DNA of 64,000 nt from Lentibacillus daqui (lineage in GTDB: Bacteria > Bacillota > Bacilli > Bacillales > Amphibacillaceae), in contig NZ_CP114176.1 in the NCBI RefSeq assembly GCF_027186265.1, positions 868,001-932,000 on the forward strand, given 5' to 3'. Below the pieces are notes generated by a model. That model ran no database searches. It saw nothing but the letters and a program-made list of their open reading frames with translations, and was not told where the DNA came from. Both the position numbers and the translations under genes were made by a program. Positions 51,438 through 59,028 of this stretch are shown piece after piece (the first letter of the stretch is position 1; each line of letters starts with the position of its first letter).

Positions 51438-52133
51438 ATGAGATTTAGTGAACGACTATATGAAAAGGTTAAGCCCATTTGGAAGGATAACCACAATCAT
51501 CCATTTGTTACGGGTATTGGAGATGGAACGCTTGATAAAGAAAGTTTTCGCCACTATATGATTCAAGACTATGTTTACTTAATCGAATATGCCAAGTTGT
51601 TTGCAATTGGAGCATTAAAAGCGAGAGATTTAGAAACTATGGCGAAATTTGCAGAAGTGCTTGATTCAACACTTCACATGGAAATGGACTTACATAGACA
51701 GTATGCAAAGAAATTCAATATCTCACCAAAAGAGTTAGAGGAAGCAAAGCCTGCTGCTGTTACTGTGTCTTATACAAACTATATGCTTTCTGTTGGGCAA
51801 AGTGGGGGGCTTGCTGAACTTACAACAAGTGTTTTACCGTGTAGTTGGAGCTACGCAGAGATAGGCAAGCGCTTAGCTCAATTACCTGGTGCAACTGAAC
51901 ATCCATTTTATGGTGAATGGGTAAAAATGTATGCCAGTGAAGCATTCCATGCATTAAATGATTGGATGATTGAACTACTAGATCAATTAACAGATGGAAA
52001 GCCAGAAAAAGAACTACAATATTTAGAAGAGATTTTCTTATACACTTCTCGCTTTGAATATATGTTTTGGGATATGGCATATAAACAAGAAATGTGGCCA
52101 ACATCAAATGAAGTAGAAAATTGTTCCTTGTAG
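51438..52133 (+). CDS. tenA: Aminopyrimidine aminohydrolase / thiaminase II TenA
   Basis: 231 residues, all-helical TenA fold. The catalytic nucleophile C135 (VLPCSWSYAEIG), D44 and Y47 (QDYVYL), Y112 (SYTNYM) and E207 (SRFEYMFW) match thiaminase II. It salvages the pyrimidine of degraded thiamin. AAAAGGAGCG precedes the ATG. It lies 104 bases after gatB, so it may be the last gene of the thi-gat transcript. Confidence 0.93.
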   Translation: MRFSERLYEKVKPIWKDNHNHPFVTGIGDGTLDKESFRHYMIQDYVYLIEYAKLFAIGALKARDLETMAKFAEVLDSTLHMEMDLHRQYAKKFNISPKELEEAKPAAVTVSYTNYMLSVGQSGGLAELTTSVLPCSWSYAEIGKRLAQLPGATEHPFYGEWVKMYASEAFHALNDWMIELLDQLTDGKPEKELQYLEEIFLYTSRFEYMFWDMAYKQEMWPTSNEVENCSL

Positions 52134-52199
52134 GTGGATGGTCGATGCAAGAAGTTCCAACAGTTGTACAACTGAATTGTCAATCCAACATATTTCTGC

Positions 52200-52320
52200 T
52201 ATAACCTACTTGGTTGCCAATACTTGGTGGATCATACCAACATACCAGATGAAATGAACCACAAGATCAGCAAACATCCCATTGCTAACAGGTATCGATG
52301 TGGATGGAGTATACTAAAAA
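52200..52320 (+). pseudogene. Decayed C-terminal fragment of a gatB-like EIIB gene
   Basis: Reads NIPDEMNHKI, then after a frameshift IPLLTGIDVDGVY followed by a stop. This parallels VPNEIKDRVIDG and IPLLTGIGTEEVYQK of the intact gatB. The DNA ACCAGATGAAATGA is shared with the second relic (about 55117-55130). Confidence 0.75.
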
Positions 52321-52354
52321 GTGGTGGAGAAAACTTCACAAAGGTAGAAAAGTG

Positions 52355-52380
52355 GCCTGTTTCTCCAGACAGGCTTTTTT
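52355..52380 (+). terminator. Terminator after the gatB relic
   Basis: GCCTGT (52355-52360) pairs with ACAGGC (52369-52374), followed by six T. Confidence 0.7.
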
Positions 52381-52859
52381 CCATTGGTATTCTCATGGGG
52401 CCATCCCAGAAATTGTTCTGCCTCCCACTATTCATGAATCTGCAGGATGGCGTGAAAGTCTTCTTCCACACTGGGAAAATTCAAATGAATAGTCAACGTT
52501 TCAAACTGCCACTGCTACGATGTACGGTAAGGAAGAAACCGTACAGTATCTATGTCCCGATTTACGGTGGAGATAAGGCCTGTATTTTTTGTATGTATTT
52601 TTTGTATAAGAAAGATTTCGTATAAGTCTACTAACGCTAATCATTTCATAGCTTTCAACTGTAAATCTCCCTCTACCACATTTGGATCATTTGTAAAAAC
52701 CATCTGGGTGATCGTTATGAGTGTGAATCCAGCTATTGCTCCACGGCCCTAAAACGTCCATCTAAAAGGTTGATTCTTTACCAAAAATCATTTTTAGTAT
52801 CAGGCAGATCTTATATGATTCCCAGGCATCCGAATCTACGTTCAACACCTTGAATATTA
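52381..52859. other. Gene-free stretch before the lipoprotein gene
   Basis: No frame with ribosome site, start and coding character was found. A minus-strand segment at about 52640-52745 reads as a protein-like stretch (GAIAGFTLITITQMVFTNDPNVVEG) between stops without a start. It may be a gene remnant that I cannot identify. Confidence 0.3.
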
Positions 52860-53222
52860 TCATCCCTGTTTATAGTCACATACTTTCTTTTTACATTCTT
52901 CTTTTCTTTCTGGAAACCCTGTTTTTTCTCCTAAACTTCTAACGCGAAAGGTCTCTTCATCAATGTCAGCTGAAAAGCCCGCGTTACCATTGACCGTCCC
53001 GTCTATCATTAGTCCTCCCACGGGACTTGAATAATCATCATCATCAAATTCGACCGTATCTATATCTATATAATTGTTCCGTATGTAACTTTCGACAGTG
53101 TTTTTAGCTGCTGTTATTGTTTCATCGTCAAAATTATCCTTATTGGTATTCACAAAGCATCCTCCTAATAGTATAATAGCAATTAGAATAATATATAAAC
53201 GGATTATTTTCAAACTAATCAC
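52860..53222 (-). CDS. Small lipoprotein, putative immunity protein
   Basis: 120 residues. A lipoprotein signal (SLKIIRLYIILIAIILLGGC, lipobox LGGC with Cys at residue 22) is followed by a compact acidic domain with VGGLMIDGTVNGNAGFSADID, resembling DUF1433-type small lipoproteins. It starts 39 bases from the divergent lipase-like gene. Given that neighbour, a surface lipoprotein that neutralises a lipase toxin is the best guess. This is inference from context. Confidence 0.65.
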   Translation of the reverse strand: MISLKIIRLYIILIAIILLGGCFVNTNKDNFDDETITAAKNTVESYIRNNYIDIDTVEFDDDDYSSPVGGLMIDGTVNGNAGFSADIDEETFRVRSLGEKTGFPERKEECKKKVCDYKQG

Positions 53223-53261
53223 CTCTTACATACAGTTTACAATATAATGGAGTGAATATCC

Positions 53262-54527
53262 ATGGGCAGTTTGACTGAAATGGAAGCTGTAACAATAGCC
53301 AAACAATCTTATAAGGAAAATGTGAAAAGTGTTCCTGTAGAAATAAATGGAGATATAATAGAATGGAAAACCAAAGACATCATCGTAGACAAAGATACAG
53401 GTCTCAAAGGATACGTCCTTCAAAACAGGGATACGGGTAAAGTGGTGATTAGTTTTGAAGGGACCCAGTTTAATCATGGGGCAGGGCAAATGCTAAATGA
53501 CATTGGTACAGATGTTTTTGGTGTTGGACTCGGTGGTCAGTCTTATACACAGAATACAGTAAGTGAATACACGGGGTCCCAATTTCAACAAGAAGTAATT
53601 GCCAGTGGTCTTGGGGAAGTCGATAAGAAGGGTAATTTCAAGATGATAAATAACAATCAATTTACGAAAGCTACTCCGATTGTCGATGAATATGTTGAGA
53701 AATATGGCAAGGATAATATTACATTTACTGGTCACTCACTTGGTGGCGGATTGGCTGAATACTTTGCTGTTAAACATGATACCGATGCAATTACGTTTGC
53801 TTCCGCTGCTGTTTATAGTTTGCTAACCGACGAGCAACAGAAACGAGTGAAAAACGGTTATTACAAGGAGAAAATTATTTCCTATACTTATCCAGATGAT
53901 ATTGTAGGAGCATGGTTATATAAACAACCAATTGGAGCAACCTATTATATGAGCGACCCCTTAGAAACATCTATGTTAGGGATTAATACTCACACCATAA
54001 ATGATAATTATGCCAAGGATAGTTTTTTTGACGAAAATGGGTACTTCAAAGCTGCTCTCTTATACGATGGTGAACTCGGAATACAACTTAAAAATTCTCC
54101 GCTTGAAATGAAAAATAATGGTGTTCATGACTTTAGCATAGTCATCCAATCGGAGATCATTAAGTCATTTGCTAAAGACTTGGAAGCGAATACGGATCTA
54201 ATTAAGAATACGGAGATGGCATTTGTTAACTTTTACGATTATTACATACAGACACTTACAGATATTAAAGGCAAATATTTAAGATTAGTAGGTTCAGGTA
54301 ATTTTGATAAGTTAACAGCAGCGGATGTGGAAGAAATTTTTCAAGGGTATGGAAAAATGGAAGAAGGAGTACCAATCATATTCGATAAGGAACAATATGA
54401 ATATATTTTAACAATGTTAAAAAGAGGGAAATCTGATACTGCTGAAATTGGCTTTAACATGAATAAGATGGGAAATAACTTTGAAGAAACAGATCAATTG
54501 CTTGCTGACTGGTTGGGTCTCAAATAA
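53262..54527 (+). CDS. Lipase-like protein with reversed toxin architecture (TslA-like T7SS substrate candidate)
   Basis: 421 residues, no signal peptide. The N-terminal 260 residues form an alpha/beta hydrolase of the class-3 lipase type: GKVVISFEGTQF, nucleophile S159 in FTGHSLGGG, probable acid D212 or D213 in YPDDIVG, and H244 in INTHTIND. Residues about 285-421 are helical and charged, like an LXG-type secretion domain placed at the C-terminus. A small helical protein follows 21 bases later and a lipoprotein is divergent. From memory, TslA of Staphylococcus aureus (type VII-secreted lipase toxin) has this order of domains and kinds of partners. An intracellular lipase is the alternative. 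GGAGTG precedes the ATG. Confidence 0.7.
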   Translation: MGSLTEMEAVTIAKQSYKENVKSVPVEINGDIIEWKTKDIIVDKDTGLKGYVLQNRDTGKVVISFEGTQFNHGAGQMLNDIGTDVFGVGLGGQSYTQNTVSEYTGSQFQQEVIASGLGEVDKKGNFKMINNNQFTKATPIVDEYVEKYGKDNITFTGHSLGGGLAEYFAVKHDTDAITFASAAVYSLLTDEQQKRVKNGYYKEKIISYTYPDDIVGAWLYKQPIGATYYMSDPLETSMLGINTHTINDNYAKDSFFDENGYFKAALLYDGELGIQLKNSPLEMKNNGVHDFSIVIQSEIIKSFAKDLEANTDLIKNTEMAFVNFYDYYIQTLTDIKGKYLRLVGSGNFDKLTAADVEEIFQGYGKMEEGVPIIFDKEQYEYILTMLKRGKSDTAEIGFNMNKMGNNFEETDQLLADWLGLK

Positions 54528-54548
54528 AACAGGGAGGGGTGAAAGTAT

Positions 54549-54878
54549 TTGGGGTATGATGGGTATAGTATTGTTGGGGATACAAAACTCAATGATTTTT
54601 GGAAGGAACAAATGGAACGAGCTGCCCAAAAAGCAGAACTTAGATCTCGAATAAAAAGTGACATGGAAGATTCCAAACAACTTTTTGAAGCCTATTTGCA
54701 GCATAGCTTTGCTACAGGTTCCATACCAGAACATCACAACCAAATCCTTGATAGTATCAACGCTCTTTTCGATGGTAAGGCTAAGCGAGCATTGGAAGAA
54801 CGATTCAATGATAACATCATAAAGTTGGCGCATACTAATATGGAAATAGAGCTATTCATTGAAACCTTTCACAAGTAA
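54549..54878 (+). CDS. Small helical partner of the lipase-like protein
   Basis: 109 residues from a TTG with GGGAGGGG about 10 bases upstream. Nearly all helical and charged, forming two long helices (about 15-50 and 62-105). The size and position fit helical-hairpin targeting/chaperone proteins (Lap/Tla type) that bind the secretion domain of type VII substrates. It shows no WXG motif. The role is inferred from context. Confidence 0.6.
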   Translation: MGYDGYSIVGDTKLNDFWKEQMERAAQKAELRSRIKSDMEDSKQLFEAYLQHSFATGSIPEHHNQILDSINALFDGKAKRALEERFNDNIIKLAHTNMEIELFIETFHK

Positions 54879-54922
54879 AAAATACCCCCTTCTTCTCACC
54901 ATAAAACAAGAGGAGTATTTCT
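54879..54922 (+). terminator. Weak terminator after the lipase module
   Basis: AAATAC...CTTCTT pairs imperfectly with AAGAGGAGTATTT, followed by a T-rich stretch. Confidence 0.4.
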
Positions 54923-54960
54923 CTCGTTTTTCTTACGGTGTGACCGGGTGTAAGTCCTGA

Positions 54961-55195
54961 GCTGAGATCGTCACATCAACTATGGTCGATGAGAGGGTAA
55001 AAGCATGGTTAAATGAGCAAGAGCTGAAAAGTGAAGTCAATATCTATCAATCTAGTGTTAGTGAAGATTTTGAAGAGTAAAGGAGTATGAACATCGTTGT
55101 TTTGCCTAAGATCGTACCAGATGAAATGAGGCTGTCATCAACGGTATACTATCGCTAACAGATACCAATGTGAATGGGTATCCGAAAAGTGCAAC
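54961..55195 (+). pseudogene. Decayed, nearly full-length gatB-like EIIB gene
   Basis: It reads EIVTSTMVDERVKAWLNEQE and SEVNIYQSSVSEDFEE before a stop, against GIATSTMVGEKVKAWLREQE and SEVNIYQSSVSEGFGR of the intact gatB (51046-51333). Downstream, in shifted frames, IVPDEM and LSLTDTNVNGYPK correspond to IVPNEI and LLTGIGTEEVYQK. The N-terminal phosphocysteine region is not preserved. Confidence 0.85.
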
Positions 55196-55202
55196 TACCT
55201 TA

Positions 55203-55275
55203 TGTATCAATCGAACCGGACTAAAACTCGATCGAGTACTCCCGAAACTCGATCGAACTAGATACAAAATCAATC
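55203..55275 (+). repeat. 21-bp-period tandem repeat of a second family
   Basis: Units start at 55203, 55224, 55245 and 55266. The core AAACTCGATCGA occurs twice exactly, 21 bases apart. One frame reads heptads: INRTGLK, LDRVLPK, LDRTRYK, INQTSEI. Confidence 0.75.
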
Positions 55276-55357
55276 AAACAAGCGAAATTCAACCAAGTGT
55301 TTTCTGTCTGGACTCTTTCTCAGTAGTCTTGAGCGGTCCCTTTGTCTCCTTAACCCT

Positions 55358-56242
55358 CTACACACCAAATAGCCCAGTAATCAAAGATATAAATTGCCTT
55401 ACAATTGGCGGTAAATATCTATTTTTTTCGTAGACCAAATAGACCGTTCTGGAAATGCTGGCATCGTGGATCGTTTTTATTCGGCAATCCGGTTTTTTCG
55501 AGAATTTTACATAGTTTTCCGGGACAATCGTAATGCCAAGACCGCTCTCCACTAAACGGCAACCTGTTTCGAACCGTTCAATTTCAAATTGTATGTTGGG
55601 TGTTACACCTGCTTTACTGAAGGCATTTAATATATCCGCTCTTGTTTGAAACCCTTCCTTGCAAACAATTAATTTTTTCCCGGCTAACTCCTTCATTTGA
55701 AGTTCATTTTTATCTTCTAATTCGTGCCCATACGGGATCAACGCAACCAGCTTTTCTTGATAAAGCGGAATAGCTTCAAATTCCCTATCGTACATGTATT
55801 GGTTGGTAATCGCCAACTGAACATCAAAATTGTGAAGCGCGTTTTCTACATCATATAAACTCAATGTTTCCAGCAATCTGACACGTACATCTGGGTGTTG
55901 ATTTGTAAAAGTAGATAAGATTTTTGGCATAAAAAACATCGTCGATTCAATGAGACCAATGGAGATTTCCATGGGGCCATGCTGCTTCAACCGGGTCATT
56001 TCATTGTGAATATGCTCGTAATTGTTTAACAGTTTTTTCGCTTCTTGATATAAGATTTTTCCTTCCTTGGTGACCTGAAAGTGATGTTTCCCACGATCGA
56101 TTAACGTGAGGCCAAGTTCATGTTCCAATTTTTTAATGGCAGCGCTTAATGATGGTTGTGAAATATGTAATTGATCTGCTGCACGTGTATAGGTTGCTTC
56201 TTCCACCAGAGTTATATAGTAGGTTAATTGACGAATATCCAT
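55358..56242 (-). CDS. LysR family regulator divergent from the hut genes
   Basis: About 294 residues: N-terminal LysR HTH (MDIRQLTYYITLVEEATYTRAADQLHISQPSLSAAIKKLE) and a two-lobed effector domain with RLVESGLGITIVPENYV. AGGAGG (56248-56253) favours the second of two adjacent ATGs (56242). Divergent from hutG, with an LTTR-like dyad at 56256-56274 in the shared region, so it probably regulates histidine use and itself. No orthologue in the Bacillus subtilis hut locus is known to me. Confidence 0.87.
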   Translation of the reverse strand: MDIRQLTYYITLVEEATYTRAADQLHISQPSLSAAIKKLEHELGLTLIDRGKHHFQVTKEGKILYQEAKKLLNNYEHIHNEMTRLKQHGPMEISIGLIESTMFFMPKILSTFTNQHPDVRVRLLETLSLYDVENALHNFDVQLAITNQYMYDREFEAIPLYQEKLVALIPYGHELEDKNELQMKELAGKKLIVCKEGFQTRADILNAFSKAGVTPNIQFEIERFETGCRLVESGLGITIVPENYVKFSKKPDCRIKTIHDASISRTVYLVYEKNRYLPPIVRQFISLITGLFGV

Positions 56243-56255
56243 CATATCCTCCTCT

Positions 56256-56274
56256 TTATAGACGTTACCTATAA
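56256..56274. promoter_or_regulatory. LTTR-type dyad between the LysR gene and hutG
   Basis: TTATAGACGTTACCTATAA, a perfect 6-bp inverted repeat with 7-base spacer (contains T-N11-A). A shorter ATAG-A-CTAT dyad lies at 56317-56325. Confidence 0.6.
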
Positions 56275-56370
56275 AAATATAAAAAATAAGTATTTGTATT
56301 TATATGATAGACTATTTATAATTACTAATAAAGTAAATATCTTTAGAAATGGGGTGTAATTATCTATCAG

Positions 56371-57312
56371 TTGCCCAATCAACAGCTTTGGCAAGGAAGA
56401 ATTGATACAACTACGAATCGTTCCGGTTTCCGATTGCATCAGGTAATCCAAATACAAGCGGTTGATGATGTGAAAGATAAAGATAATACGTTTAGTTTCA
56501 TTGGATTTGCAAGTGATGAAGGGGTAAAGAGAAACAAAGGCAGAACAGGAGCGGCGACGGCACCTGATAAGATTCGTACAGAACTTGCCAAGCTCCCATA
56601 TGGCTATGACCTAAAAACAAAGCTAATCGATGTAGGAAATGTTGTTTGTGAAAATGATGAATTGGAAAAGGCGCAAGAAGAATTGGGAAACCAGATATAC
56701 AAGCTTTTTCAACAACGTGTTACTCCCATTATTATTGGTGGCGGTCATGAAACCCTGTATGGACATTATTTAGGGGCCAGAAAGCATATTGGACCGGAAC
56801 GCACATTAGGCATAATTAATATCGATGCTCATTTTGATTTACGCCATGATGAGATACCATCGTCGGGAACCATGTTTAGACAAATTTTAGAACAGGACAA
56901 AAGAGCAGGTTATTTATGCTTGGGAATTCAAGAATTTGGGAATACACGACTATTATTTGAAACGGCGGATCGGTTCGGTTGTGCATATGTACAGGCGGAT
57001 GATATACGACCAGATAATATATGGAGGACGTTGGAAAAAATTGATCTGTTTGCTGGTCAATATGAAGATATTATCGTTACCTTATGTACGGATTCAATCA
57101 TGGCTTCAGCAGCACCTGGGGTAAGTGCCCCTTCTCCAATGGGATTGGATCCCCAGCTGGTCAAACGGCTATTGAAGTATACGGTAGCCCGAAAAAATGT
57201 ACGCAGTTTTGATATATCAGAAGTAAATCCTTTGGTGGATGAAAATGGTAAGACTGTTAAACTAGCTGCTTATTTAATAGCAGAAACGATGAAAAGCTTT
57301 CATAAGAATTAG
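56371..57312 (+). CDS. hutG: Formimidoylglutamase
   Basis: About 313 residues of the arginase/ureohydrolase family. Metal motifs: GGGHETLYGHY, NIDAHFDLRHDE and CTDSIMASAAPG. It converts N-formimidoyl-glutamate to glutamate and formamide, the last step of the histidine pathway. The start is uncertain. No in-frame ATG fits; TTG 56371 lies 14 bases from GGGGTG (56351-56356), whereas ATC 56362 or ATT 56359, giving a family-like MYQLP N-terminus, lie closer. Confidence 0.92.
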   Translation: MPNQQLWQGRIDTTTNRSGFRLHQVIQIQAVDDVKDKDNTFSFIGFASDEGVKRNKGRTGAATAPDKIRTELAKLPYGYDLKTKLIDVGNVVCENDELEKAQEELGNQIYKLFQQRVTPIIIGGGHETLYGHYLGARKHIGPERTLGIINIDAHFDLRHDEIPSSGTMFRQILEQDKRAGYLCLGIQEFGNTRLLFETADRFGCAYVQADDIRPDNIWRTLEKIDLFAGQYEDIIVTLCTDSIMASAAPGVSAPSPMGLDPQLVKRLLKYTVARKNVRSFDISEVNPLVDENGKTVKLAAYLIAETMKSFHKN

Positions 57313-57327
57313 TATATCCAATTATTT

Positions 57328-57341
57328 TGTAAGCGTTTTTA
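57328..57341. promoter_or_regulatory. cre-like site between hutG and hutU
   Basis: TGTAAGCGTTTTTA matches the CcpA cre consensus except near its last bases. It sits just upstream of the hutU ribosome site, where it could act as a roadblock. Confidence 0.45.
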
Positions 57342-57362
57342 ATGATGAAGGGGTGGATAAAT

Positions 57363-59027
57363 ATGAAAACGAAAATGCCTGTTACACAATATCGCGGTAC
57401 CGAATTGCACACAAAAGGATGGATACAGGAAGCGGCATTAAGGATGTTAAACAATAATTTGAATCCCGAAGTTGCTGAAAATCCGGATGAATTGGTCGTG
57501 TATGGCGGAATTGGAAAGGCCGCAAGAAATTGGGAATGCTATGAGGCGATTGTAAAGGAATTAAAGCAATTGGAAGAGGATGAAACATTGCTTATTCAAT
57601 CGGGAAAACCAGTCGCGGTATTTCGTTCGCATAAAAACGCACCAAAAGTGTTAATTGCAAACTCTAATCTTGTGCCTGCCTGGGCCAATTGGGATCATTT
57701 TAACGAATTGGATCAAAGAGGCTTGATGATGTATGGGCAAATGACTGCAGGCAGCTGGATTTATATCGGCAGTCAGGGGATTGTTCAAGGAACGTATGAA
57801 ACGTTTGCGGAATGTGGACGGCAACATTTTAATGGCAATTTAAAAGGAACGATTACCGTTACCGCTGGATTAGGTGGCATGGGTGGCGCCCAGCCTTTAG
57901 CCGTTACTTTAAACGAAGGGGTTGCTATTTGTATTGAAGTAGACCAGCATCGCATTGATCGTCGGTTGGAAACAAAATATTTGGATACACAAGCAAGTGA
58001 TTTGGAAGACGCGATTCAAAAGGCTATAGAAGCAAGGGATAAAGGAGAGGCCTTGTCGATTGGTTTGCTTGGTAATGCGGCGGAAATTTTACCACAAATG
58101 TTGGAAAAAGGCTTTGTCCCAGATGTATTGACGGACCAGACATCTGCCCACGATCCGAAAAATGGCTATGTACCAGTTGGAATGAGCTTGAAAAAGGCCA
58201 ATCAGCTAAGAAACAGTGATCCCGATACCTATACTGCACGTTCAAGGCAAAGTATCGCCCGGCATGTAGAGGCGATGTTACGGATGCAACAGGCTGGTGC
58301 CATTACGTTTGATTATGGTAACAATATTCGCCAGGTTGCAAAAGATGAAGGGGTGGCCAATGCGTTTGATTTTCCGGGATTTGTACCTGCCTATATCCGG
58401 CCACAATTTTGTGAGGGTAAAGGACCATTCCGCTGGGTGGCGTTATCTGGTGATCCGGAAGATATTTATAAAACGGATGAAGTAATTTTGCGGGAATTTA
58501 GCGAAAATGAATCGCTTTGTAAATGGATCAAAATGGCTCAGGAAAAAATCAGTTTTCAAGGACTGCCATCACGTATTTGCTGGCTGGGATATGGCGAGCG
58601 TGCCCGGTTTGGCAAAATCATTAATGATCTGGTTGCAAGTGGGGAAATCAAGGCACCGATTGTCATTGGACGTGACCATTTGGATTCCGGTTCCGTAGCA
58701 TCGCCAAATCGGGAAACGGAAGGTATGAAAGATGGAAGCGATGCTGTTGCCGACTGGCCAATCTTAAATGCCTTGATTAATAGTGTTGGTGGCGCGAGCT
58801 GGGTCAGTGTCCATCATGGTGGCGGTGTTGGAATGGGTTATTCACTACATGCCGGAATGGTGATCGTTGCGGATGGTACCAAGGATGCAGAAGAGCGGTT
58901 GGAACGAGTACTAACTACTGATCCGGGAATGGGAATCGCAAGGCATGTGGACGCAGGTTATGAACTTGCTGAGAAAACAGCACGAGAAAAAGGGGTTCAA
59001 ATCCCAATGCTTAAGGGAGAGAAATAG
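57363..59027 (+). CDS. hutU: Urocanate hydratase
   Basis: 554 residues, standard length. NAD-binding and catalytic segments: YGGIGKAARNWE, TVTAGLGGMGGAQPLAVTL, PSRICWLGYGERARFG and VGGASWVSVHHGGGVGMGYS. It converts urocanate to imidazolonepropionate. The ATG at 57363 has AAGGGGTGG upstream. hutI starts one base after its stop codon. Confidence 0.96.
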   Translation: MKTKMPVTQYRGTELHTKGWIQEAALRMLNNNLNPEVAENPDELVVYGGIGKAARNWECYEAIVKELKQLEEDETLLIQSGKPVAVFRSHKNAPKVLIANSNLVPAWANWDHFNELDQRGLMMYGQMTAGSWIYIGSQGIVQGTYETFAECGRQHFNGNLKGTITVTAGLGGMGGAQPLAVTLNEGVAICIEVDQHRIDRRLETKYLDTQASDLEDAIQKAIEARDKGEALSIGLLGNAAEILPQMLEKGFVPDVLTDQTSAHDPKNGYVPVGMSLKKANQLRNSDPDTYTARSRQSIARHVEAMLRMQQAGAITFDYGNNIRQVAKDEGVANAFDFPGFVPAYIRPQFCEGKGPFRWVALSGDPEDIYKTDEVILREFSENESLCKWIKMAQEKISFQGLPSRICWLGYGERARFGKIINDLVASGEIKAPIVIGRDHLDSGSVASPNRETEGMKDGSDAVADWPILNALINSVGGASWVSVHHGGGVGMGYSLHAGMVIVADGTKDAEERLERVLTTDPGMGIARHVDAGYELAEKTAREKGVQIPMLKGEK

Positions 59028-59028
59028 T

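Noticed and set aside
52224..52625. 133-codon plus-strand frame
   Set aside because: It runs through the gatB relic and a strong terminator; the protein has no coherent character.
52640..52745. Protein-like minus-strand stretch
   Set aside because: Only about 35 codons between stops with no start or ribosome site; family not recognised, so no gene is called.
55170..55433. 87-codon plus-strand frame
   Set aside because: It is made of the end of the gatB relic, the 21-bp repeat and antisense LysR sequence. Open only because the repeat has no stops in this frame.
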